Assembly: GCA_025363435.1 (NCBI GenBank)
Contig: JANYDY010000037.1
Span: forward strand, 1 to 34,549
From: Betaproteobacteria bacterium
GTDB lineage: Bacteria > Pseudomonadota > Gammaproteobacteria > Burkholderiales > SG8-41
Length of the DNA stretch: 34,549 bases
Direction: 5' to 3'
The translations under genes and the position numbers were made by a program. The notes under the pieces are model-generated. The model did not search any database and was not told the origin of the DNA. It saw only the letters and a list, made by a program, of their open reading frames with translations. Shown one piece after another: positions 25,542 through 33,084 of this stretch (its first letter is position 1; each line of letters begins with the position of its first letter).

Positions 25542-26060
25542 ATGCCGGCGAGCGACAAACTGCAGGCGGTTGAAACCGATATCGTCACGCTCGCCGTTGA
25601 TGCCATCGTCAACGCCGCCAACACCACGCTGCTGGGCGGTGGCGGCGTCGATGGCGCCATACACCGCGCCGCCGGTCCACAACTTCTGGAAGAATGCCGC
25701 GCGCTCAACGGTTGCCGCACCGGGGACGCAAAAATCACGCGCGGCTATAAGCTGCCGGCGCAGTTCGTGATCCACACCGTCGGCCCGGTATGGCACGGCG
25801 GCACGCGGCACGAACCTGAACTGCTCGCCTCGTGTTATCGCGCAAGCCTCGCGCTGGCGCGCGAACACGGCATCAAAACAATCGCGTTTCCCGCCATCAG
25901 TTGCGGCATTTACCGTTACCCGCTCGAACCGGCGGTCGCAATTGCCGTGCGCGAGACGGCCGCGTTCGCCGCCGCCACGCCCGCAATTGAAAAAATTATT
26001 TTTGCCTGCTTCGATAAGACGGCGCTCACCGCCTACACGCGCGAACTCGAACGCCTGTGA
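25542..26060 (+). CDS. Macro-domain protein, O-acetyl-ADP-ribose deacetylase-like
   Basis: A 172-residue protein consisting of a single macro domain of the MacroD/YmdB type. The ADP-ribose-binding and catalytic motifs are complete: [19 protein letters not shown] (23-41) with the conserved Asn and Asp, [13 protein letters not shown] (61-73), and the phosphate loop [10 protein letters not shown] (118-127). Relatives remove the acetyl group from O-acetyl-ADP-ribose, the by-product of sirtuins, or ADP-ribose from acidic residues. The start at 25542 is 4 bp after the upstream stop. Its presence in a thiolase operon is unusual and may relate to acetylation balance; that is inference. Confidence 0.93.
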   Translation: MPASDKLQAVETDIVTLAVDAIVNAANTTLLGGGGVDGAIHRAAGPQLLEECRALNGCRTGDAKITRGYKLPAQFVIHTVGPVWHGGTRHEPELLASCYRASLALAREHGIKTIAFPAISCGIYRYPLEPAVAIAVRETAAFAAATPAIEKIIFACFDKTALTAYTRELERL

Positions 26061-26076
26061 CGGCGCGACCGCGCCG
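26061..26076. terminator. GC hairpin between convergent genes
   Basis: A perfect 6-bp stem (CGGCGC / GCGCCG) with a GACC loop starts right after the macro-domain stop and ends 3 bp before the stop of the convergent Bug receptor. There is no T tract on either side, so it is at best a weak bidirectional terminator. Confidence 0.25.
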
Positions 26077-26079
26077 CGC

Positions 26080-27054
26080 TTAGTCGATACGGATATTGCC
26101 CTGCCTGACCACGGCGGCCCAGCGCGCCAGATCGTTGCCGATGATTTTTGCGAATTGCGCCGGCTCGTTACCGACCGGCTCCAGCCCCAGCGCGGCGAAA
26201 CGCGCCCGCACATCGGGCAGCTGCACAGCGCGCGCGATTTCGCGATGCAGCGCATTGACGATCACCGCCGGCGTGCGCGCCGGCGCCAGCACGCCGTACC
26301 AGGAATCCACTTCGAAACCGGGATAACCGCTTTCGGCAACCGTTGGAATCTCCGGCATAGTGCTTGAACGTTTGCTGCCGGTCATCGCCAGCACCTTGAT
26401 GCGGCCGGCCTTCATCAGCGGCAAAATCGATGCCGCACTGCCGAACAGCATCGGCACATGTCCGCCCACCACATCGTTGAGTGCGGGGCCGGTGCCTTTA
26501 TACGGCACGTGCGTGAGTTCGATTTTCGCCATTTGCTTTAACAGTTCCATCGCCAGATGCGGCGCACTCCCGGCGCCACCCGAGGCGTAGTTGAGCTGCC
26601 CCTGCTTTGTTCTGGCGAGCGCGACGAGTTCGGCCACATTCGCCGGCTGGAATGCAGGATGCGTCGCCAGCAGATAAAAACCCGACACGATCAGCGACAC
26701 CGGCGCCAGATCCTTGACCGGGTCGAAGGGCAGCTTTTGATACAGGCTCGGGTTGATGCAAATCGTGCTGACCGTGCCCAGCAGTACGGTGTAACCATCG
26801 GCGCTCGACTTGGCGACAATATCCGAAGCGACGTTGCCGCCGCCACCGCCGCGATTGTCGATGACAAATTGCTGCTTCCACGTTTCGGTGAGTTTCTGCG
26901 CGAGGATGCGCACGATAGGATCGGTGCTGCCGCCCGGCGGATAGGGCACCAGAAAACGGATCGGTTTGTCCGGATAAATATCCGCGCCCCGCACTGCCGC
27001 GCACGGCCACAGCAGCGCTGCGGCGAGAATCAATGTCAGCAGTTCAATCCGCAC
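26080..27054 (-). CDS. Bug/TctC-family periplasmic solute receptor
   Basis: A 324-residue secreted binding protein of the tripartite tricarboxylate transporter receptor (Bug) family, which binds small carboxylates or amides in the periplasm. A signal peptide is visible (MRIELLTLILAAALL, cut about residue 23). The mature part starts IYPDKPIRFLVPYPPGGSTD and has VIDNRGGGGGNVASD, the DGYT segment and APHLAMELLK, all typical. The frame is open to 27126, but GTG at 27054 is chosen because an AGGAGG site lies 9 nt upstream and only this start gives a normal signal peptide. It overlaps the preceding receptor by 11 bp. No TctA/TctB membrane subunits are encoded nearby, so it is an orphan receptor. 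Confidence 0.92.
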   Translation of the reverse strand: MRIELLTLILAAALLWPCAAVRGADIYPDKPIRFLVPYPPGGSTDPIVRILAQKLTETWKQQFVIDNRGGGGGNVASDIVAKSSADGYTVLLGTVSTICINPSLYQKLPFDPVKDLAPVSLIVSGFYLLATHPAFQPANVAELVALARTKQGQLNYASGGAGSAPHLAMELLKQMAKIELTHVPYKGTGPALNDVVGGHVPMLFGSAASILPLMKAGRIKVLAMTGSKRSSTMPEIPTVAESGYPGFEVDSWYGVLAPARTPAVIVNALHREIARAVQLPDVRARFAALGLEPVGNEPAQFAKIIGNDLARWAAVVRQGNIRID

Positions 27055-28003
27055 GGATGCCGGCCTCCTTGATGACCCTGGCCCATTTCGCAATTTCTTC
27101 GCGTATGTACTGCGTGAACTCGGCACGCGAATTGGCGACTACTTCGTAACCCTGTCCGAACAGGCGTTCCTTGACGGCCGGAATCGTCAGCACGGCAACG
27201 AGATCGCGATGCAACTGCTCGACGATGGCCGGCGGCGTGCGCGCCGGTGCGAGTATGCCGTACCACTGCGTTGAATCGAAATTGGCGACTGCGGCTTCGG
27301 TTATGGTCGGCAGCTCCGGCACAATCGCCGAGCGCTTGCTGCCGGTCACCGCAAGCGCGCGCACCCTGCCGGCGCGGATGTGCGGCAGCGATGACGGCAG
27401 GCTGCCGAAGTACATCGAGACCTGCCCTGCAATCAGATCGATGAACGCCGGCCCCGCGCCCTTATACGGTACGTGATTCATATTGACGCCGGCCATACTC
27501 TTGAACAGCTCCGCCGACAGGTGCGGCGAACTGCCATTGCCGGCCGACGCATAGTGAAAATAACCGGGTTTGGCTTTCAGCAGCGCGATCAATTCCTTCA
27601 CGTTCGCCGCCGCCAGCGCGGGATGCACTACCAGCACGTTCTGCGCCACCGCCACCATCGTGATCGGCGCCAGGTCTTTGACCGGATCGTACGGCAGCTT
27701 GCCGAGACTGACGTTGACCGATATGGGGGCGATGTAACCCATGACGATGGTGTAGCCGTCGGGCTGCGACTTGGCGGCGAGATCAACGCCGATGGTGCCG
27801 CCGGCGCCGCCGCGATTGTCGATCACCACGTTGTGGCCCCAGCGCTCGCCGAGTTGTTGCGTCAGCGTGCGCGCCAGCAGATCAGTGCCGCCGCCCGGCG
27901 GCAGCGGCACGATCAACCGTACCGGTCGTTCCGGAAACGCCGCATGTGCGACGCCGGCAAACGCCACCAGCAATAACGTTGCCGCAAGGCCACTAAAACG
28001 CAT
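27044..28003 (-). CDS. Bug/TctC-family periplasmic solute receptor
   Basis: A 319-residue second receptor of the same family as the next gene, and clearly its paralogue: FPERPVRLIVPLPPGGGTD, VIDNRGGAGGTIGVDLAAKS and YHYASAGNGSSPHLSAELFKSM-like sequence. A signal peptide MRFSGLAATLLLVAFAGVAHA is cut after AHA, at about residue 21. The ATG at 28003 overlaps the end of the upstream SDR gene by 11 bp; earlier in-frame codons would lie deep inside that gene and give no signal peptide. Two receptors in one operon suggest that the transported compound exists in two forms or that one receptor is a sensor, as some Bug proteins are. The ligand is unknown. Confidence 0.92.
   Translation of the reverse strand: MRFSGLAATLLLVAFAGVAHAAFPERPVRLIVPLPPGGGTDLLARTLTQQLGERWGHNVVIDNRGGAGGTIGVDLAAKSQPDGYTIVMGYIAPISVNVSLGKLPYDPVKDLAPITMVAVAQNVLVVHPALAAANVKELIALLKAKPGYFHYASAGNGSSPHLSAELFKSMAGVNMNHVPYKGAGPAFIDLIAGQVSMYFGSLPSSLPHIRAGRVRALAVTGSKRSAIVPELPTITEAAVANFDSTQWYGILAPARTPPAIVEQLHRDLVAVLTIPAVKERLFGQGYEVVANSRAEFTQYIREEIAKWARVIKEAGIRAD
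27064..27069 (-). promoter_or_regulatory. Ribosome binding site fixing the GTG start of the second Bug receptor
   Basis: A perfect AGGAGG on the minus strand lies 9 nt upstream of the GTG at 27054, inside the 3' end of the preceding receptor gene. It is stronger than most sites in this window and sets the start. Confidence 0.7.
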
Positions 28004-28745
28004 AGCGGCGCAGCCCGCCATCAACAGGAATGACCGTGCCGGTGATATAGCGCGCCAGCGGCGAAGCGAGGAACACCACGAGATTGGCAACGTCTTCGGG
28101 CTGGCCGAGTTCACCGAGCGGAATGTCTTCGCGCGCGTACTTCTCGCGCACTTCCGGCGAATAGTTGCGCAAAATCTGTTCGCTGATGATCTTGCCCGGC
28201 GCAATCGAATTGACGGTGATCGCATAACGCCCGACTTCGCGCGACAACGCTTTCGCCCAGCCGTGCACCGCGGCTTTGGCGGCGTAGGCGATGTTCATGC
28301 GGTCAGGTTCGGATTTGCCCGACATATTGATCACACGGCCGAAGCGGCGCGCCATCATGTCGGGGAGCACCGCCTGCGTGAGCTGGCGCACGCGCGTGAA
28401 ATTGAGCATCAGGCCGTCTTCCCAGATATTTTCCGCACCAATAATAGGCAGCTGCCGGCTGCCGCCAGCGGAGTTGACCAGAATCTGTATGTGGCCAAGG
28501 GCCTGCCGCGCCGCCGCGGTAATTTGCACCGGCGCTTCGGGCTGCATCATGTCAGCGACTATGACGGCTGGCTTCACACCGCCGGCGGCAACAATTTCCG
28601 CAGATAGCTGTTCAAGCAATTCACCGCGCCGCGCCACTATCGCCACCTGCGCGCCCTCGAGCGCCAGCGCTTTGGCGCAGGCGCGGCCGATGCCGGCGCT
28701 GGCGCCGGTCACCAGCACCGTTTTGTCTTTTAATTGCGTTTCCAT
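27993..28745 (-). CDS. Short-chain dehydrogenase/reductase with atypical active site
   Basis: A 250-residue SDR-fold protein. The cofactor motif GASAGIG (14-20), NSAGG (91-95) and the C-terminal YITGTVIPVDGG are regular. The catalytic region is not: the sequence reads NMSGKSEPDRMNIAYAAKAAVHG, so the tyrosine (154) is three residues before the lysine (157) instead of four, and the serine-to-tyrosine spacing is also short. If the lysine is aligned with other SDRs, Ala153 takes the catalytic tyrosine position. It may use another residue, act as a non-classical enzyme or bind ligand only. The start at 28745 lies 13 bp after the MmgE/PrpD stop, and the 3' end overlaps the next receptor by 11 bp. 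Confidence 0.87.
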   Translation of the reverse strand: METQLKDKTVLVTGASAGIGRACAKALALEGAQVAIVARRGELLEQLSAEIVAAGGVKPAVIVADMMQPEAPVQITAAARQALGHIQILVNSAGGSRQLPIIGAENIWEDGLMLNFTRVRQLTQAVLPDMMARRFGRVINMSGKSEPDRMNIAYAAKAAVHGWAKALSREVGRYAITVNSIAPGKIISEQILRNYSPEVREKYAREDIPLGELGQPEDVANLVVFLASPLARYITGTVIPVDGGLRRYAF

Positions 28746-28758
28746 AATGAGCGACCGG

Positions 28759-30174
28759 TTACTTCGACTGCGCAGCGGCAAGTATCGCGGTGAGTTTGCC
28801 GAGATCGTCGAGTTTGTCGAGGTCGCGCACCAGCGCAATCAACTCGTTGCGCTGCGCATCAGACAAACACTGCTTTGTCAGTATGCCGAACTTGCGGTAA
28901 ACCTCGTCTTCGGACGCCGGATTCTCCGGGCTGCCGAGACGATGCAGTACTTCCTTGTAGATCTTGCGGCCGTCTTTGGTATGCACGGTGAGCCGCGCGG
29001 CATGCCGGAACAGCGCGCCCATGTCGTCGATACCTTTGTCCGCCGTGGCTTCGATGCGTTTGATAAAAGCGAGAAATGCCGGATCGCGCAAACGATCCTC
29101 GCGATACTGCTCGACAAAAGCGTCGCCGTCGTTGGCAATCGCGGCGAGCCCGAAAAACAAATTCATCTGCGCAGCGGTCACGCCCTGCGCCTTGTATTCC
29201 CAGGCGCAGTGCACATGCGTCATGGTGCTCAATCCCGTTTCGACGCGCGTGATGTCGCCGGCCTTGAGATTGTTGTCGCGCATGATCTGGCGCAGACCGT
29301 CGAGCGCGCTTTGTATGCTGGCGACCGACGAAAAAAGTTTATAGCCAACGTTCAGAGTCTCCCATTCGCTGCCGAGACCCTGCGTGACTTTCGGCATGTC
29401 GTGTTTGTCACTTAACGTCGAGAGAAATCCGCCGAAGTCGGCTTCGACCACGTTCTTGATGCCGGTGAAGCCGCGGCGCGCCAGCAGTGCGCCATAGACG
29501 CCGCTTTGCGCCGCGCGCCCCGAGTGCATGCGCTTGACCATCGCGCCTTCCTGCGCCGACATCAGCCCCGAACACTGGGTGGCGGCAATGCCGATTGCAT
29601 CCTGTGCCTGATCGGCATTGAGTTTCAGCATGTTTGCCGCGGTCGCGCCGGAAACAAAAGTGCCCGAAGTGCCCTGCGGATGCCAGCCGCGGAAAAACAA
29701 TCCCATGGTGGCCGCCATGCCGACGCGCGTGCCGACCTCATAACCCGCAACCATTGCGGTGATGACATCGCGACCGTTGCGCCCACCCTCGGCTTCAGCG
29801 CAGGCCAGTGCCACCGGCAGGCAGATCGAGCCCGGGTGAAACAGCGAGGCCTTGTGCATGTCGTCGCTCTCGAAAGCGTGGCCGGCCGTGCTGTTGACCA
29901 GCACCGCCTGCGACGCCGACGATTTGAAACCACCGCCGATCACGGTGGAGCGTGCAGCGCCGCCTTCGTCGCGCACCATGTCCATCAGCTTCTGCGTCCA
30001 CGGCAAGGCCGAGCCATACAGGCAGCAGCCGATCGCGTCGAGTGCGAGCACCTTGGTATGTGCAACCACCGCGGGCGGCAGATCCTTGAATTTGAGGCCG
30101 GCCGTAAATTCGGCAAGTTTGCGCGTGGCGTCGGGCGCCTGTTGCGATAGCTTCGGACCGCTGGCGTTGTCCAT
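28759..30174 (-). CDS. MmgE/PrpD-family protein
   Basis: A 471-residue protein of the MmgE/PrpD family, which includes 2-methylcitrate dehydratase, cis-aconitate decarboxylase and iminodisuccinate epimerase. Family features: LALDAIGCCLYGS near residue 50, the segment NSTAGHAFESDDMHKASLFHPGS around 95-117, GYEVGTRVGMA and GWHPQGTSGTF. The start at 30174 (ATG) has GAGGAG about 6 nt upstream. It is the first gene of an operon with an SDR and two Bug receptors, so it probably acts on a di- or tricarboxylate or a similar acid taken up from outside. The exact reaction cannot be read; no prpB or prpC is adjacent, which argues against a standard methylcitrate cycle. Confidence 0.9.
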   Translation of the reverse strand: MDNASGPKLSQQAPDATRKLAEFTAGLKFKDLPPAVVAHTKVLALDAIGCCLYGSALPWTQKLMDMVRDEGGAARSTVIGGGFKSSASQAVLVNSTAGHAFESDDMHKASLFHPGSICLPVALACAEAEGGRNGRDVITAMVAGYEVGTRVGMAATMGLFFRGWHPQGTSGTFVSGATAANMLKLNADQAQDAIGIAATQCSGLMSAQEGAMVKRMHSGRAAQSGVYGALLARRGFTGIKNVVEADFGGFLSTLSDKHDMPKVTQGLGSEWETLNVGYKLFSSVASIQSALDGLRQIMRDNNLKAGDITRVETGLSTMTHVHCAWEYKAQGVTAAQMNLFFGLAAIANDGDAFVEQYREDRLRDPAFLAFIKRIEATADKGIDDMGALFRHAARLTVHTKDGRKIYKEVLHRLGSPENPASEDEVYRKFGILTKQCLSDAQRNELIALVRDLDKLDDLGKLTAILAAAQSK

Positions 30175-30505
30175 CAAAACTCCTCAGTGAGTGTTGCGGG
30201 TGTTACCGCGCGCGGCGGCCCGCTATGCGCCGCCATACACGCCGGCAACTATTATATTGTTGCGAGCTGTGATGATACGACAGCTTGCGACACCGCCGGA
30301 AGCGCACATAAATGCATTGGACGGAGTCCTTGCCGCGGCTGCCTGTTGCGCGGTTTACCGTTCTATGGCGCCGGCAGTACACGCAGCTTACAATCGCGCT
30401 TCGGTTTGAGCCGCGGCGCGCTGGCGGCGTGACAGCGGCAGGGGACGGCTTATCCACGGATGGCCGGATTGATATTTGCGCCTTGAATCCGCAGGAAAGG
30501 TCGAC
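30175..30505. other. 331-bp divergent intergenic region
   Basis: The longest non-coding stretch in the window, between the leftward MmgE/PrpD operon and the rightward cytochrome b561. It contains a TATAAT-bearing inverted repeat at 30245-30263. No convincing promoter was found for the rightward gene. Short open frames across it (for example 30187-30432 on the plus strand) have no recognisable product and are not called. Confidence 0.6.
30245..30263 (-). promoter_or_regulatory. -10 box within an inverted repeat, upstream of the MmgE/PrpD operon
   Basis: The inverted repeat GCAAC-N9-GTTGC encloses a perfect TATAAT on the minus strand (30251-30256), about 80 bp before the MmgE/PrpD start. No good -35 accompanies it. 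A regulator bound here would block or assist the operon promoter; such operons are often controlled by LysR or GntR proteins, none of which is encoded in the window. Confidence 0.4.
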
Positions 30506-31075
30506 ATGAATCTCAAAAACAGCAGCACCCGCTACGGCGTATGCACCAAATTTTTTCACTGGCTGGTTTTTATCGGTTTTGTCATGCAATATTTTGTCGC
30601 CGCAATCATGTTGCGGATCAAGGATGCCGAAACGTTCTGGGGTTTTACCCAGGGCGTGTTTTACGACTGGCACAAGTCGGTCGGCCTGATCATTTTCGGC
30701 ATTGTTATTTTCCGTTACCTCTGGCGGCATTTCGCCAGCCTGCCCGACTGGGCGCCCGGTCTGAGCGACGGCGAGAAAAAATATCTGCACTGGGTCGAAC
30801 GCATCCTCTATATCTGCATGTTCGCGATGCCGGTCAGCGGCTATATTTTTGTCATGGCCGGGGATTATGGCGTGCTTTTTTTCGGTAAGTTCCCTTTGCC
30901 CAACCCGATCGGCAAAATCGAATGGCTGGCAACCGTCGCCGATTACACTCACATCGTTACCGCATTGGCGATAGCTCTCGCCTTTTTTGCGCACATGGGC
31001 ATGGTCTGCAAGCGCCACTTCATCCACCGCGACGGCTATCTTTGGCGCATGTTGCCGTTTACGCATCAGAAATAA
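30506..31075 (+). CDS. Cytochrome b561-family protein
   Basis: A 189-residue inner-membrane di-heme cytochrome with four hydrophobic segments (about 15-36, 56-75, 98-118, 145-168). The candidate heme-ligand histidines are H18 (TKFFHWL), H56 (YDWHKSVG), H149 (DYTHIV) and H163 (FFAHMG), each in the expected position of the bacterial b561 family (CybB-like). It probably passes electrons between quinone and an unknown partner. AGGAAAGG lies 5 nt before the ATG at 30506; longer in-frame starts lack this. The downstream enoyl-CoA hydratase starts 73 bp later and could be co-transcribed, but the functional link is unclear. Confidence 0.92.
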   Translation: MNLKNSSTRYGVCTKFFHWLVFIGFVMQYFVAAIMLRIKDAETFWGFTQGVFYDWHKSVGLIIFGIVIFRYLWRHFASLPDWAPGLSDGEKKYLHWVERILYICMFAMPVSGYIFVMAGDYGVLFFGKFPLPNPIGKIEWLATVADYTHIVTALAIALAFFAHMGMVCKRHFIHRDGYLWRMLPFTHQK

Positions 31076-31148
31076 AACAGGCGCTCAGCAGCATCGCTGC
31101 AATGACTGCCCATATGAACCTACAACTCAAGCAACGACTGGAAGAATC

Positions 31149-31967
31149 ATGACGAGCAAGGTGTTGTCGCAAATCGACAAGGACGGTAATGCGACTGTCG
31201 CATTGAACCGCCCGGATGTACATAATGCGCTTGACCCCGAAATGGGCGCGCAACTGATCACCACGCTGAAGGCACTCGAAGCCAACCCGAAAGTGCGCGC
31301 GGTGGTGATCATGGGCCAGGGCGAAAGCTTCTGCGCCGGCGCCGACATCGGCCATATGCGCAAGAGCGCCAACTTTTCGAAAAAACAGAATTACCAGGCC
31401 GCCTTCGCGCAGGCGCAGGTCTACAACACCGTTTATGCGTTGAAAAAACCAACTATCGCGCGCGTGCACGGTGCGGTGCGCGGCGGCGGTGTCGGCATCG
31501 TCGCCGCCTGCGATATCGCCATCGGCTCGTACGACGCAAGCTTCCGCCTGTCCGAAGTACGCCTCGGTATCGCGCCGGTGATGATCAGCCCCTACGTCGT
31601 CGCTGCTATCGGTGAGCGCCAGTCGCGGCGCTATTTTCTGACCGGCGAAATTTTCGATGCCGCCGAAGCTTTTCGCATCGGCATGCTGCACGACATTGTT
31701 GACGCCGATAAACTCAATGCGCGCATCGGCAATGCGCTGGCCGAACTTTATTGCGGCGGACCGAAAGCGATTGGTTTTGCCAAACGGCAGATCGCCAGAA
31801 TCGCGCATGCCGATATCGGCCCGGAAATTGTCGAAGAAACCGCGCAGCTCATTGCGGCGATCCGCGCCACGCCGGAAGCACAGGAAGGCCTCGGCGCGTT
31901 TCTGGAAAAACGCCGCGCAGCGTGGGTAGCCCCCGTAACTGCCGCTAAAAAAACCAAAAAGCGTTAA
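31149..31967 (+). CDS. liuC: Enoyl-CoA hydratase, LiuC (methylglutaconyl-CoA hydratase)-like
   Basis: A 272-residue crotonase-family protein. The region SFRLSEVRLGIAPVMISPYVVAAIGERQSRRYFLTGEIFD (131-170) is characteristic of LiuC-type 3-methylglutaconyl-CoA hydratases of leucine breakdown. Only one of the two crotonase glutamates is present, E136 in SEVRLG; the other position is Gly116 in GGGVGIVAACD. The tail is Lys-rich. The ATG at 31149 has GGAAG upstream. The next gene, 9 bp later, encodes HMG-CoA lyase, which uses the product HMG-CoA. The earlier pathway genes (liuA, liuB, liuD) are not in the window, so the symbol is given with moderate confidence. Confidence 0.82.
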   Translation: MTSKVLSQIDKDGNATVALNRPDVHNALDPEMGAQLITTLKALEANPKVRAVVIMGQGESFCAGADIGHMRKSANFSKKQNYQAAFAQAQVYNTVYALKKPTIARVHGAVRGGGVGIVAACDIAIGSYDASFRLSEVRLGIAPVMISPYVVAAIGERQSRRYFLTGEIFDAAEAFRIGMLHDIVDADKLNARIGNALAELYCGGPKAIGFAKRQIARIAHADIGPEIVEETAQLIAAIRATPEAQEGLGAFLEKRRAAWVAPVTAAKKTKKR

Positions 31968-31976
31968 CGGTGCAGC

Positions 31977-32888
31977 ATGGCAATCCCGAATAAAGTCCGC
32001 ATCGTCGAAGTCGGCCCGCGCGACGGTCTGCAAAATGAAGCTCAGAACGTGCCGGCAGCGATCAAGATCGAACTGATCGACCGCCTCACCGACGCCGGTC
32101 TGCCAGTCATTGAAGCGACCGCGTTTGTGTCGCCGAAGTGGGTGCCGCAGATGGCCGACAACGCCGAGGTCATGAAAGGCATACGCCGCAAACCCGGCGT
32201 CGGCTACCCGGTGCTGGTGCCGAACCGTAAAGGACTGGATGCGGCCATCGCCGCGGGCTGCGATGAAGTGGTTGTATTCGGCGCAGCGACCGAATCGTTC
32301 TCCAAACGCAACACGAACTGCAGCATAGACGAAGGCCTCGCGCGCTTTTCCGAGGTCTGCGCCGAAGCGATCGCGCGCGGCCTCAAAGTACGCGGCGATA
32401 TTTCGGTCTGCCTCGGCTGCCCGTATGAAGGCGAAGTTAGTCCGGCACAGGTCACCCGCGTGGCGCGCGAACTCTTTGCAATGGGCTGCTACGAAATCAC
32501 TATCGCCGACACCATAGGCGCCGGCACACCGGGTAAAACGCGTGCCGTGATCGAAGCGGTCGCCATACATATTCCGGCGCAAAAACTCGCCGGGCATTTT
32601 CACGACACTTACGGTCAGGCGCTGGCCAACACGCTGGCGGCGCTCGAATGCGGCGTCGCCACCTTCGACAGCTCGGTGGCCGGGCTCGGCGGCTGCCCGT
32701 ACGCCAAAGGCGCTACCGGCAATGTCGCCACCGAAGACCTGCTCTATATGCTGGACGGCATGGGCATCAGCACCGGCATCGATATGCAAAAACTCGTCGC
32801 CGCCGGAGAATTCATTTCGAAAGCGCTCGGCCGTCCGACGCAATCGCGGGTGGCGCGCGCAATGGCCGCCAAATCCGCCACGGCATAA
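31977..32888 (+). CDS. Hydroxymethylglutaryl-CoA lyase
   Basis: A 303-residue TIM-barrel lyase that cleaves HMG-CoA to acetyl-CoA and acetoacetate, the last step of leucine degradation. Catalytic and metal residues match the family: R15 and D16 in [13 protein letters not shown]207 and H209 in [10 protein letters not shown], and the active-site C240 in [14 protein letters not shown]. The related citramalyl-CoA lyases share this fold, so a different 3-hydroxyacyl-CoA substrate cannot be excluded. It starts 9 bp after the LiuC-like gene and its stop overlaps the next ATG (TAATG). Confidence 0.94.
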   Translation: MAIPNKVRIVEVGPRDGLQNEAQNVPAAIKIELIDRLTDAGLPVIEATAFVSPKWVPQMADNAEVMKGIRRKPGVGYPVLVPNRKGLDAAIAAGCDEVVVFGAATESFSKRNTNCSIDEGLARFSEVCAEAIARGLKVRGDISVCLGCPYEGEVSPAQVTRVARELFAMGCYEITIADTIGAGTPGKTRAVIEAVAIHIPAQKLAGHFHDTYGQALANTLAALECGVATFDSSVAGLGGCPYAKGATGNVATEDLLYMLDGMGISTGIDMQKLVAAGEFISKALGRPTQSRVARAMAAKSATA

Positions 32889-33067
32889 TGGAAGACGAAG
32901 TCGAATCGCCGTGCGTGCGCGATTGCGTGATCGACCCGAAGAGCGGTTATTGTCACGGCTGTTTTCGCACGCTGCGCGAAATTTCGTACTGGACAACTTT
33001 TACACCGACGCAGCAACGCGCCCTGCTCGCCGAGCTTGAGCAGCGCCGCGCCGGCGCCACACATTAA
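32888..33067 (+). CDS. DUF1289-family small cysteine-rich protein
   Basis: A 59-residue protein of the DUF1289 family, recognised by the pattern SPCVRDCVIDPKSGYCHGC (7-25) and FRTLREISYW (26-35). The four cysteines (9, 13, 22, 25) look like a metal site. The ATG overlaps the HMG-CoA lyase stop by one base (TAATG), so it is translationally coupled. The function is unknown; members commonly lie downstream of unrelated metabolic genes. An open frame continues upstream inside the lyase gene but is not used. Confidence 0.88.
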   Translation: MEDEVESPCVRDCVIDPKSGYCHGCFRTLREISYWTTFTPTQQRALLAELEQRRAGATH

Positions 33068-33084
33068 TTCACGGAGTTTCAGCC

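Noticed and set aside
26080-30174. Methylcitrate cycle operon because of the MmgE/PrpD gene
   Set aside because: No prpB, prpC or acnD neighbours are present; the context is Bug receptors and an SDR.
30187-30432. Possible 81-codon gene in the divergent intergenic region
   Set aside because: No ribosome binding site or recognisable sequence, and it overlaps the presumed promoter region of the MmgE/PrpD operon.
31962-31969. CGTTAACG resembling the MerR-type operator core, just before the HMG-CoA lyase gene
   Set aside because: It includes the stop codon of the hydratase gene and lacks the outer A/T of ACGTTAACGT; eight bases can occur by chance.
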